Below are positions 14,404 to 21,371 of a DNA stretch of 21,371 nucleotides, in pieces. Positions within the stretch are counted from its first letter, which is position 1; each line of letters opens with the position of its first letter. Under the pieces are notes generated by a model that searched no databases, had not been told where the DNA came from, and saw only the letters and a program-made list of their open reading frames with translations. Source of the DNA: CAYYMD01 sp964480425 (GTDB taxonomy: Bacteria; Planctomycetota; Phycisphaerae; SM23-33); the NCBI GenBank assembly GCA_964480425.1, contig CAYZPY010000027.1, forward strand, positions 1 through 21,371. Direction: 5' to 3'. Position numbers and translations under genes: made by a program.

Positions 14404-15339
14404 TCACTTCGGCTGGTCTTCCATCAGTGCGTGCACCTGTTCGTAGGTGGGCATTGCCGACATCGCCCCGAGTTTCGTGCACGCCAGGGCGCCTGCGGCG
14501 TTTGCGAACTTTGCGGCCTGATGAAGGTTCTCTCCTTTGGCCAGTGCGACGGTAACAGCGGCGGTGAACGCGTCGCCGGCGCCGGTGGCGTCGACCACGG
14601 GCACGCGATAGGCGCCCACCCTGTAAAAATGCTCGTCGTCGGTAACGACCATGCATCCTCGGTGTCCGAGTTTCAGTGCTGCCGCCCGCGCGCCGCGGGC
14701 GATGAACTCGGCGGCAACGACCTTGTCCACCCGCTCCTCGACCGCCTTTTTTCCGGTGATTGTCTCGGCCTCCAGAACGTTTGGCGTTATCAGGTCCACG
14801 CGCGAGACCTCCTCGGGCAGCACCTTCGGCGCCGGGGCGGGGTCCAGAACGATTTTGCACCCGTAGCGCCTGCCCAGCGAGATGGCCGCCCGCACTATCG
14901 GAAGCGACACCTCCAGTTGCATCAACACGGCGTCGGCTCGCTCGAACAGTTCCTGGCGGGCGAACACGTCGTCCGGGCTCAGAACCAGGTTGGCGCCCCC
15001 GGCGACAACTATGGTGTTCTCGCCGCGCGAATCGACGATAATCATCGCCACGCCGGTGGGCGCCTCGGACGAGACGTCGACGTTGTCGCAGTCCACGCCC
15101 CTTTGGCGCAGGGCATCCTTGAGAATCTGTCCGAAATCGTCGTCGCCCACCATTCCCAGCATTGCGCACCGGGCGCCGAGAGCGGCGGCGGCGACGGCCT
15201 GGTTGGCGCCCTTGCCCCCGGGCGCGGTGGCGAAATTTTCGCCCGGCACGGTCTGCCCGGGACGGGGAATGTCTTCGGTACGGACCACCAGATCCATGTT
15301 CAGCGAACCGACGACCAGTATGTTGGGCTTATCCGACAT
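14404..15339 (-). CDS. rbsK: Ribokinase-family sugar kinase
   Basis: 311 residues, standard ribokinase length. PfkB-family signatures: GSLNMDLVVR (11-20), GGKGANQAVAA (41-51) for sugar binding, and DATGAGDAFTAAV (250-262) with D256 the catalytic base and the anion hole GAG. DPAPAP and TPNVLEAE lie in between as in RbsK. It phosphorylates ribose or a related sugar at O5 with ATP. As first gene of the sulfatase/GH117-like operon it may act on a released monosaccharide, so the true substrate could differ from ribose. It has a good promoter of its own (15406-15378). Confidence 0.9.
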   Translation of the reverse strand: MSDKPNILVVGSLNMDLVVRTEDIPRPGQTVPGENFATAPGGKGANQAVAAAALGARCAMLGMVGDDDFGQILKDALRQRGVDCDNVDVSSEAPTGVAMIIVDSRGENTIVVAGGANLVLSPDDVFARQELFERADAVLMQLEVSLPIVRAAISLGRRYGCKIVLDPAPAPKVLPEEVSRVDLITPNVLEAETITGKKAVEERVDKVVAAEFIARGARAAALKLGHRGCMVVTDDEHFYRVGAYRVPVVDATGAGDAFTAAVTVALAKGENLHQAAKFANAAGALACTKLGAMSAMPTYEQVHALMEDQPK

Positions 15340-15377
15340 TCCCAGAACCCGCCAACGGGATTATCCGGCGCAAAGTA

Positions 15378-15406
15378 AGGATAACCACCGCAGGGTCCGA
15401 TGACAA
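15378..15406 (-). promoter_or_regulatory. Promoter of the ribokinase-sulfatase operon
   Basis: Minus strand: TTGTCA (15406-15401; 5 of 6), 17-nt spacer, TATCCT (15383-15378; 4 of 6), about 40 nt before the ATG at 15339. Confidence 0.5.
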
Positions 15407-15472
15407 CAATTCAAATTTCGACCCGATGGTAATGATTAGACTCGCCTTTAGAGGAATGTTGATTTTTGACGA

Positions 15473-15500
15473 TTAAATCAGACAACAGGCCGGTTATACT
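15473..15500 (+). promoter_or_regulatory. Candidate promoter of lnt
   Basis: TATACT (15495-15500; 5 of 6) with a weak TTAAAT 16 nt upstream (15473-15478); a better TTGACG (15466-15471) is 23 nt away, too far. The -10 ends only 14 nt before the ATG at 15515, so the leader would be about 8 nt, or translation starts at the second ATG (15533). Confidence 0.35.
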
Positions 15501-15514
15501 CGCCGCAGCGGGAT

Positions 15515-17497
15515 ATGTCCGACGGAAACTTTATGCAACCCGATAACGGCAGCCAGAACACGAGAGCCGACGACGCCGTGCTGAGGCGGATGCGTTCGAA
15601 CCCGCCCCGCGAGGTGTTCGACGGGCGCCTTTCGTTCCGCCGCCAGATGCCCCTTGCGCTTTTCGGTCTGCTAAGCGCGGTGCTGCTGACGATTTGCTTC
15701 GAGCCGTTCGACGTGTGGTGGGTCGCCTACGTGGCGCTGGTGCCGTGGGTGCTTATGCTGGGCGGGGGACACAGCAATCGCCGGGCGGTTTTCTGGGGCT
15801 GGCTGACTGGTTTTATCTTCTGGGCGGCGAATCTTTACTGGCTGTGGTGGATAACGCTGGCGGGGTACGCTGCGCTGGTGATATACCTCTCGGCGTTCTG
15901 GCTCGTTGCGGCGATAGTTCTGCGTGCGACGATACGCCGTCACTGGCCTCTGTGGGCGGTGCTGCCGGCGGTGTGGGTGGCGCTGGAATACGCACGCGCA
16001 TACGGGCTGAGCGGATTCCCGTGGTTCTACCTTGGACACAGTCAGTACTCCCGCACGCACCTGATCCAGATCGCCGACGTGACGGGGCAATACGGCGTTT
16101 CGTTTTTCGTTGCGATGGTCAACGGCGCAGTGGCGGACGTACTGGCCTCTCCGCTGTTTATCCACCGCCGAACGGCAGGACCGGAGCGTCGAACGCTTCC
16201 GGAGGCGGGCTTCAACCGCCAGATAGTCGTCGGTCCGGCGGCGTGCATCGCGGCGGCGACGGGAATGCTGCTTTACGGGCACTACCAAATCTCCAATGCA
16301 CAAAGAACCACCACGCCGGGACCCGTCGTCGGCGTGGTCCAGCGGGCGATACCCATTTCGCTGACGGGAAGAAAAGATAATCCCGAAGAAATCTTCGAGA
16401 AGCACTACCGTGCCTCGGAAACATTCCTAAACAGCGGATGCGACCTTGTAATCTGGCCTGAAACCATGCTCCTGCGGGGGCTCAACGCAGAATTCCTCCA
16501 GGCGGACCTGTCGCAAATGTCCCAGGACGAAATCCGCTGCCTGGGGCGCAAGTTCATAGGCCCCAGGGAGAAAAAAAACTCCGTGGAGGATCTTACATGG
16601 TTGCTCGAAGTCATCCGCCGGGGCAAGGTTTTAAAGAGCGGGGACAAGATTACCGGTCTAAATGAGTACGTCGAGCGGATGTATCAACTATCGCGTCGCC
16701 TGGGGTGCCCCGTACTGGCGGGCGGAATCACACTGCACGCAAACGCCAACCCCGCCGGTCCGTACCGCACGTGGGTTTCCCGCAACTCGGCCTTGTGGTT
16801 CGAGTACGGCATGAAGGACCGCCCGATATACTCCAAGATACATCTGGTGCCATTCAGCGAGTACGTGCCCTTCGAGCACTCCTGGACGTGGTTATACCGT
16901 CGGCTGCGAAGCTTTGTCCCACCGGTGATGGAGCAACTGAACCCCGGGCGCGAGCGGACGCTGTTCACGCTCCGGACCGGTCCGCGCCGCCGGCGCCTGG
17001 CGATCCCCATATGCTACGAGGGCACCTTCGCGCGCGAGTGCCGCCGGCTGGTCATGCGCCACGGACGCAAAAAGACCGACATCCTGGTAAACATCTCCAA
17101 CGACGGGTGGTTCGTCCCGCCGGACAACTGGCCCGCAATGCCCCTGGCCGAGCACTCCCAGCACCTCGTGCAGTACTGTTTCCGGGCCATCGAGTACCGC
17201 GTGCCCGTCGTGCGCGCCGTCAACACGGGAATCAGCGCCTCAATAGATTCTTGCGGGAGAATACAAGCTAAGGTAAAAAAGAGCGGCGCCGAAGCCATGG
17301 TTCCCGGCAACATGCTGCTGGGCGCGGGCGGCGGCGAAGGTAAAATCCACGGACCGCAAATACTTGTGGACAGACGCGTAAGCGTGTACAGTCGTATAGG
17401 CGACGCCTTCGCGCAGGTGATTTGCGTGTCGGTTACTGTGATGACTATAGCGCTCATATTAAAATATATGCGCAAGGGCCACGAGGAAACAAAGTGA
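15515..17497 (+). CDS. lnt: Apolipoprotein N-acyltransferase with enlarged catalytic domain
   Basis: Transfers a third acyl chain to the N-terminal cysteine of lipoproteins at the outer face of the inner membrane. 660 residues against ~510 in E. coli. A hydrophilic 45-residue N-terminus precedes about six membrane spans (46-260). The nitrilase-like domain has the full triad: E316 in VIWPETMLL, K441 in YSKIHLVPFSEYVPFE, C500 in IPICYEGTF; also NISNDGWF and AEHSQHLVQYCFRAIEYRVPVVRAVNTG-type C-terminal sequence, and a last span (about 628-650). E-to-K spacing is 125 residues compared with 68 in E. coli, i.e. an insertion of ~55 residues (about 324-390). The stop overlaps the next gene, a lipoprotein, by 4 nt. 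It appears intact. Confidence 0.93.
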   Translation: MSDGNFMQPDNGSQNTRADDAVLRRMRSNPPREVFDGRLSFRRQMPLALFGLLSAVLLTICFEPFDVWWVAYVALVPWVLMLGGGHSNRRAVFWGWLTGFIFWAANLYWLWWITLAGYAALVIYLSAFWLVAAIVLRATIRRHWPLWAVLPAVWVALEYARAYGLSGFPWFYLGHSQYSRTHLIQIADVTGQYGVSFFVAMVNGAVADVLASPLFIHRRTAGPERRTLPEAGFNRQIVVGPAACIAAATGMLLYGHYQISNAQRTTTPGPVVGVVQRAIPISLTGRKDNPEEIFEKHYRASETFLNSGCDLVIWPETMLLRGLNAEFLQADLSQMSQDEIRCLGRKFIGPREKKNSVEDLTWLLEVIRRGKVLKSGDKITGLNEYVERMYQLSRRLGCPVLAGGITLHANANPAGPYRTWVSRNSALWFEYGMKDRPIYSKIHLVPFSEYVPFEHSWTWLYRRLRSFVPPVMEQLNPGRERTLFTLRTGPRRRRLAIPICYEGTFARECRRLVMRHGRKKTDILVNISNDGWFVPPDNWPAMPLAEHSQHLVQYCFRAIEYRVPVVRAVNTGISASIDSCGRIQAKVKKSGAEAMVPGNMLLGAGGGEGKIHGPQILVDRRVSVYSRIGDAFAQVICVSVTVMTIALILKYMRKGHEETK

Positions 17498-18642
17498 AAA
17501 AGGCATCTACAAAATCAGTCGGGCGCGTGCTTTGCGGGGTGCTGGTATGCCTGTGCCAGATAGGATGCTTACAATTTGAAAAAGAGGCGAAAATGACCGT
17601 TAATCCGGTCAAGGCCCGCATTGACGCCAGAACAACGCTGTACGAAGCCGCCGAAAGCCCCAATCCCGAGGTCCGCTGCCACGCCATCGAGGCGCTGGGC
17701 GAGACGATGGGAAAACAGGCCGGGGGCGTCTACATGGAGGGTCTCAACGACGAGAACCCGGCGGTGCGTTTCACCGCCGCCATGGTTATCGGCGACCTTC
17801 AATACGCCCCGGCAAAAAAGAGATTGCAGAAGATGGCCTCAGGCCCGGGCGCCGACGGCGCCGAGACGGACAAGCGGACCTATTGCGCCGTGCTCTACGC
17901 CCTGCACCGCCTGGGCGACGACACGCACACCAACGACCTGATCGACCTGCTTTTCGACCGGGAGGCGGTAATCCGCGCCAACGCCGCCCTGGTGATAGGC
18001 AAGATGGGCAAACCGTCCGGAACGGACCCGCTGGAGGCGCTGCTTGCCGACGAGAAGGACCCCGCCGTAAAACTCCAGGTCACCGAGTCTCTTGCGATGC
18101 TGGGCGACACGCGCAGCGCCGAGATGCTCGAGGCGTATACCAAGGGTCTGTTTCTGGACCTGCGACTGGCGGCGATACCCGCCATGGCCAAGGTCGCCCC
18201 CAAGCGCGCCCAGGTGCTGTGCACGGAACTGCTGGACGATCGCCATCCGCCCCGCGTGAGGGTCGCCGCCGCCGATGCCCTGGCGCGGACGGGAATCGTA
18301 CAGGAAGAGCAATACCGCCTGTGTGTTCGCGCCGTCGAAGAACCGCAAGCGATGATGAGGGAATCGTACCCAAAAAGGAAAACCAAACCGCTGGACGTAA
18401 AATCGCTTCGGCGCCTGGGCGCCATCGCCCTGGGAAGTATGGGCAGGTCGTCGGCAGTTAACTTCCTCTATCCCCTGCTGAAAAACCAGGACGGAGCGAT
18501 TCGCGTGGCGGCGGGTATGAGCATACTGCGAATTTTACCGCCCGGCGGCGAACGCGCGCCGCAGACGCAACCCCGCACCGACGGGACGAAAAAAAACCAA
18601 CCCGGGACGTTCCGACTGCACTCCGCCGGCGGAAAGGATTAA
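17494..18642 (+). CDS. HEAT-repeat lipoprotein
   Basis: 382 residues from GTG 17494, chosen because GAGGA lies 6 nt upstream, it overlaps the lnt stop as GTGA, and it starts a signal peptide (VKKASTKSVG then a hydrophobic core) ending in a lipobox-like CQIGC with Cys25. The mature part is a run of ~30-residue helical pairs of HEAT/PBS-lyase type, e.g. PNPEVRCHAIEALGE, ENPAVRFTAAMVIGD, EAVIRANAALVIGKMG, KDPAVKLQVTESLAMLGD, PPRVRVAAADALARTG, QDGAIRVAAGMSILR. It is likely a periplasmic membrane-anchored scaffold for protein binding; no catalytic motif. The C-terminus is a polar low-complexity tail. It is a potential Lnt substrate encoded next to Lnt. The partner is unknown. Confidence 0.85.
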   Translation: MKKASTKSVGRVLCGVLVCLCQIGCLQFEKEAKMTVNPVKARIDARTTLYEAAESPNPEVRCHAIEALGETMGKQAGGVYMEGLNDENPAVRFTAAMVIGDLQYAPAKKRLQKMASGPGADGAETDKRTYCAVLYALHRLGDDTHTNDLIDLLFDREAVIRANAALVIGKMGKPSGTDPLEALLADEKDPAVKLQVTESLAMLGDTRSAEMLEAYTKGLFLDLRLAAIPAMAKVAPKRAQVLCTELLDDRHPPRVRVAAADALARTGIVQEEQYRLCVRAVEEPQAMMRESYPKRKTKPLDVKSLRRLGAIALGSMGRSSAVNFLYPLLKNQDGAIRVAAGMSILRILPPGGERAPQTQPRTDGTKKNQPGTFRLHSAGGKD

Positions 18643-18660
18643 TTCGCGCGGAAATTTACC

Positions 18661-18688
18661 TTGACTGACATTACCCGCCCAATACAAT
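18661..18688 (+). promoter_or_regulatory. Promoter of the coiled-coil gene, with leader hairpin
   Basis: TTGACT (18661-18666; 5 of 6), 16-nt spacer, TACAAT (18683-18688; 5 of 6), giving a leader of about 97 nt. Within the leader GCCGCC (18738-18743) can pair with GGCGGC (18761-18766) across a 17-nt loop. AAGGAG (18779-18784) then precedes the TTG start by 7 nt. Confidence 0.6.
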
Positions 18689-18791
18689 CATTGCACAAAT
18701 GCATAACTTTATTATCCCAATGGCAGTAAAGGCGCCTGCCGCCTCGAGCGACGGTCGTGCGGCGGCGCGGTTTGATTGAAGGAGAACGAGG

Positions 18792-19637
18792 TTGAATATT
18801 CTTACTAAGATCGCGATTGTGGTGCTCCTGGTGCTGATTCTGATTACGTCGGTAGTATTTATATCACACGCCTCTACCACGGCGAATTACCGTTATGCTT
18901 ATGAACAGCAGCTTGCCAGGAACAAGGCCCTAGAGCAGCACACCCAGTATGCCACCAATAAGATGAACAAGTACCGCCTCGACTTCGACGAACTGTCGGA
19001 AAAACTTCAGGAGGCGCGCAGCCGGCTGGGCGCCAACATCACCGATCTGCAGACCCGACTGTCGCAGCAGAAGCAGGAAAACGCCGAACTCCAATCCGAC
19101 CTGGACCGGATAAACCTGAAACTGGAGAACATCGAAAAGACCGCGGCGCTGAATCGCAAGCGCAACGACATACTGACCTCCCAACTGGACGAGGCGCGCG
19201 AGAAGATATCCACGCTCCAGGAGGAATTGCGCCACACCGAGGACACCCTCAAGGAAAAGCAGGCCCTGGCGGACAAACTGGAAAAAAACGTCCGCTTTCT
19301 GCGCGAGCGTATAGCCGAGCTGAACGAGCAGAACAGCAACCTTCGCGATCAACTCGCCGCCGGGGGCGTTGAGAAGCCCGGCGGAGCCGCCCCGGCGCCC
19401 ACGCCGTCGGTGGAGATTTCCGGAACCATAACCGCCGTGAAGGACAACACCGCCAGCATCAACGTGGGAAGCGCAAAAGGCGTCAGGGACAAGATGGAAA
19501 TGATAATATACCGTGGCGGGAACCTTGTAGGTTACCTGCGAATCGAGGAAGTGAACACCACCTCCGCAGCCGGTATTATCTTCAACAAGCAGCTTCAGCC
19601 CATGCAGGGAGACAAGGTAACCACCAGCCTGGACTAA
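18792..19637 (+). CDS. Inner-membrane coiled-coil protein near mreB
   Basis: 281 residues, TTG start supported by AAGGAG 7 nt upstream and by the N-terminal membrane span (about 6-27, IAIVVLLVLILITSVVF). Residues ~35-195 form a long coiled coil with heptads of Leu/Ile and many Glu/Lys/Gln, e.g. LSEKLQEARSRLG and LADKLEKNVRFLRERIAELNEQ. After an Ala/Pro linker (about 197-213), the last ~70 residues (ISGTITAVKDNTASINVGSAKG, then GNLVGYLRIEEVN) look like a small beta-barrel domain of the kind found at the C-terminus of FlgT-like proteins. The architecture (TM, coil, beta domain) is that of MreC, but the sequence is not obviously MreC. Proximity to mreB suggests a cell-envelope role. The family is not recognised with certainty. 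Confidence 0.75.
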   Translation: MNILTKIAIVVLLVLILITSVVFISHASTTANYRYAYEQQLARNKALEQHTQYATNKMNKYRLDFDELSEKLQEARSRLGANITDLQTRLSQQKQENAELQSDLDRINLKLENIEKTAALNRKRNDILTSQLDEAREKISTLQEELRHTEDTLKEKQALADKLEKNVRFLRERIAELNEQNSNLRDQLAAGGVEKPGGAAPAPTPSVEISGTITAVKDNTASINVGSAKGVRDKMEMIIYRGGNLVGYLRIEEVNTTSAAGIIFNKQLQPMQGDKVTTSLD

Positions 19638-19650
19638 CCAGAGAACACCC

Positions 19651-19863
19651 ATGAGCGAAATCCCCCGAGAATCACAACGACCCGTGGTCCGCCTCAGGCC
19701 CCAGCCGGACATTTACACGGTGCTGCTGGTGATAGCAATAGTCGCGATGGCGGCGACGTTGGGCATCGTACTGTGGAATTTGCTTTCTCCACCGCCCGAC
19801 GGATACGGGCTGCCCTTTTCGGCGTTATTTGACCCGTCAAAACTGCCGCCGACCGCACAGTAG
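19651..19863 (+). CDS. Small single-span membrane protein
   Basis: 70 residues. A basic cytoplasmic N-terminus (about 20 residues with several Arg), one membrane helix (22-45, IYTVLLVIAIVAMAATLGIVLW), then a short Pro-rich outer segment ending PSKLPPTAQ. It starts 13 nt after the coiled-coil gene and is surely co-transcribed; the ribosome site is weak (AGAGAA). Length, hydropathy and codon use like its neighbours support a real gene. Function unknown; possibly a partner of the coiled-coil protein or MreB. Confidence 0.7.
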   Translation: MSEIPRESQRPVVRLRPQPDIYTVLLVIAIVAMAATLGIVLWNLLSPPPDGYGLPFSALFDPSKLPPTAQ

Positions 19864-19887
19864 ACCCGGGCGGAATATTAACGGGGC

Positions 19888-19914
19888 TTGAAATCCGCGC
19901 CGGTCCGTTAAACT
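19888..19914 (+). promoter_or_regulatory. Candidate promoter of mreB
   Basis: TTGAAA (19888-19893) and TAAACT (19909-19914) with a short 15-nt spacer. The block GTTAAACTAA (19908-19917) is the same as upstream of cooC. GGGAA precedes the ATG. Confidence 0.4.
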
Positions 19915-19947
19915 AAAAGCCCCTCAGAACACGAGACGGTTGGGAAC

Positions 19948-21000
19948 ATGATTTTCGATCCCATATTGGGCTTATTCTCTACCGACATGGGCATAGACCT
20001 CGGGACCTCCACCACGCTGGTGTGTGTCCGCGGGCAGGGCATCGTGCTCAACGAGCCGTCCGTCGTTGCGGTCAAGCGCGGCACCAACCGCGTGCTCCAG
20101 GACGGAAACGCCGTGGGACTGGTCGCAAAGGAAATGCTGGGCAAGACCCCCAGTTCCATAAGCGCGATTCGACCCATGAAGGACGGTGTCATCGCGGACT
20201 TCGACATAACCGAGGCAATGCTGGGGTACTTCATCCGCAAGGTCCACAGCCGTCGCACGCTGATCAAGCCGCGGGTGGTCATCGCCGTGCCCTCGGGCAT
20301 CACCGCGGTGGAAAAGCGCGCCGTGCTCAACTCCGCCGAACGCGCTGGCGCCAGGCGGGTGTACCTGGTGGAGGAGCCCATGGCCGCCGGCATCGGCGCC
20401 GAGCTGCCCATAACCGAGGCCACCGCCTCGATGATCATCGACATCGGCGGGGGCACCACCGAGGTGGCGATCATGTCGCTGGCGGACATCTCGGTGTGCG
20501 AATCGATACGCGTGGCCGGGGACGACATGGACGAGGCCATCGCCGCTCACATGAAACGCACGTACAACCTGATGATCGGCGAGCAGACCGCCGAGCGGAT
20601 AAAGATAGAGACCGGCTCGGCGGCACCCATGGAGCAGGAGATGACCATGGAGGTCCGCGGGCGCGACATGATCTCCGGTCTGCCCCGCAAGACCATCATC
20701 TCCTCCGAGGAGGTTCGCGAGGCGCTCAAGGAGCCCATCGGCGCCATCATCGACTGCGCCACACGCACGCTGGAACAGGCAGAACCCGAACTGGCCGCAG
20801 ACCTGGTGGACAACGGGATAGCCCTTGCCGGGGGCGGGGCGCTGCTGCGGGGGCTGGACACCGTCATCTCAAACGCCACCGGACTGGACGTCCGCGTCGT
20901 GGACGACCCCATAACGTGCGTCGCCAGGGGAACCGCCGTTTACCTGGAAAACCTCGAACTGTGGAAAGAAACCATGGAGTCCGAGGAAGACCAGTTTTAG
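19948..21000 (+). CDS. mreB: Rod-shape-determining actin homologue
   Basis: 350 residues, normal MreB length. Actin-fold nucleotide motifs: GIDLGTSTTLVCVRGQG (15-31, phosphate 1), DIGGGTTEVAI (165-175, phosphate 2), and ALAGGGALLRGLD (about 293-305, adenosine); also NEPSVVAV and VIAVPSG. The N-terminus MIFDPILGLFSTD is the short amphipathic membrane-binding segment. MreB filaments on the inner membrane guide peptidoglycan synthesis during elongation. mreC and mreD do not follow; instead a truncated aldo/keto reductase gene comes next. The coiled-coil and small membrane proteins lie upstream. Its presence fits a Phycisphaerae-like rather than a Planctomycetia genome. Confidence 0.97.
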   Translation: MIFDPILGLFSTDMGIDLGTSTTLVCVRGQGIVLNEPSVVAVKRGTNRVLQDGNAVGLVAKEMLGKTPSSISAIRPMKDGVIADFDITEAMLGYFIRKVHSRRTLIKPRVVIAVPSGITAVEKRAVLNSAERAGARRVYLVEEPMAAGIGAELPITEATASMIIDIGGGTTEVAIMSLADISVCESIRVAGDDMDEAIAAHMKRTYNLMIGEQTAERIKIETGSAAPMEQEMTMEVRGRDMISGLPRKTIISSEEVREALKEPIGAIIDCATRTLEQAEPELAADLVDNGIALAGGGALLRGLDTVISNATGLDVRVVDDPITCVARGTAVYLENLELWKETMESEEDQF

Positions 21001-21106
21001 TGAATTGCACGCAGGGCGGCAGAAGGGCTCACTCGAATTCTTTCAGGAGTTTTCGCGCCATGACTGCGTACTGCGAATCGGGGGCAGTTCTTGATGAGAT
21101 TGATTC

Positions 21107-21211
21107 ATGGAATATGCAACACTGTGCACGGGCGCAAAAATGCCCATGCCGGGTCTTGGCACCTGGGCGATGACGGGGCGAAAATGCGTCGACACCGTGG
21201 CCGAGGCGATA
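21107..21211 (+). pseudogene. Aldo/keto reductase gene, 5' fragment cut by a mobile element
   Basis: Thirty-five codons read MEYATLCTGAKMPMPGLGTW, then AMTGRKCVDTVAEAI. This is the usual start of aldo/keto reductases, with the first strands, the GLGTW motif and the helix that normally leads on to a Y-R-x-I-D-T-A segment. Instead the frame enters the inverted repeat of the element at 21212 and stops at 21290-21292. The rest of the gene is either beyond the window or lost. It lies 106 nt after mreB; 21001-21106 holds no other clear feature. No strong ribosome site is seen. Confidence 0.6.
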
Positions 21212-21370
21212 GAGCAGTTTGCAGAAAGATTGTCGTCATGTTCGTCGCCGAGGACGAGTCCGGCAAGGACGGCGAAGCAGGCAATGCCGTAGCATTGTCG
21301 ATGCAGCCGGACGCCAGCCGGGCGAAGCCGCAATCAGAAGATGGCGACAAGATTTCTGCAAACTGCTCTA
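21210..21370. mobile_element. 157-bp MITE-like element with TA duplication
   Basis: Terminal inverted repeats GAGCAGTTTGCAGAAA (21212-21227) and its exact complement (21353-21368), extending imperfectly to 28 bp (25 matching). Both ends are flanked by TA (21210-21211, 21369-21370), the target duplication of IS630/Tc1-mariner elements. Inside are GTCCGGC (21258-21264) pairing with GCCGGAC (21306-21312), and a central hairpin CAATGC-CGTA-GCATTG (21282-21297), so the whole element can fold on itself. There is no transposase gene, so it would depend on one elsewhere. A decayed half-copy is at 11213-11277. Confidence 0.7.
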
Positions 21371-21371
21371 A

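Noticed and set aside
21029..21097. Minus-strand tail of a protein (APDSQYAVMARKLLKEFE, then stop)
   Set aside because: It looks protein-like, but the open frame upstream runs antisense through the reductase fragment and the mobile element without recognisable sequence. Too short to call.

Overview
The window looks like a piece of a GC-rich, diderm, probably anaerobic Planctomycetota genome, most likely Phycisphaerae-like. This placement is inferred. It rests on a Tat-exported sulfatase with a planctomycete-style C-terminal extension, two lipoproteins plus their N-acyltransferase Lnt, an MreB (which many Planctomycetia lack), and families of degenerate short repeats in the gaps. A CooC-type ATPase beside formate-tetrahydrofolate ligase suggests C1/CO2 metabolism of the Wood-Ljungdahl type. 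The DNA may be a whole contig, because its right end falls 1 nt beyond an inverted-repeat element.

Layout. (1) 1-1360, minus strand: a TPR-like lipoprotein gene, then the start of an ArnT/PMT-like membrane glycosyltransferase, with a perfect 9-bp GC hairpin in the 36-nt gap. (2) 1485-4097, plus: cooC-like gene and fhs. (3) 4222-7305, plus: an exported single-TM protein of unknown function that looks leaderless, overlapping aroB, which overlaps pyrD (class 1B). (4) 7413-10185, plus: a glycogen-synthase-like GT and a GH57 alpha-glucan enzyme. The GH57 gene has its own promoter and a strongly folding leader. (5) 10187-11277: a repeat-rich island holding a vapBC toxin-antitoxin pair with its operator, flanked by 67/68-bp direct repeats and followed by half of a mobile-element-like repeat. 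(6) 15406 down to 11274, minus: ribokinase, sulfatase and a GH117-like beta-propeller hydrolase broken by an in-frame TGA. (7) 15473-18642, plus: lnt and a HEAT-repeat lipoprotein sharing 4 nt. (8) 18661-21000, plus: an inner-membrane coiled-coil protein, a 70-residue membrane protein and mreB. (9) 21107-21371: the first ~35 codons of an aldo/keto reductase gene, cut by a 157-bp MITE-like element with TA on both sides.

The clearest unexplained signals are the three-way-junction leader of the GH57 gene, the 12-unit heptanucleotide array at 10281-10364, the MITE-like element with its decayed half-copy, and the stop codon inside the GH117-like gene. All intergenic stretches are shorter than 300 bases, and their contents are listed below. 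Without searches, family names rest on motifs read by eye.
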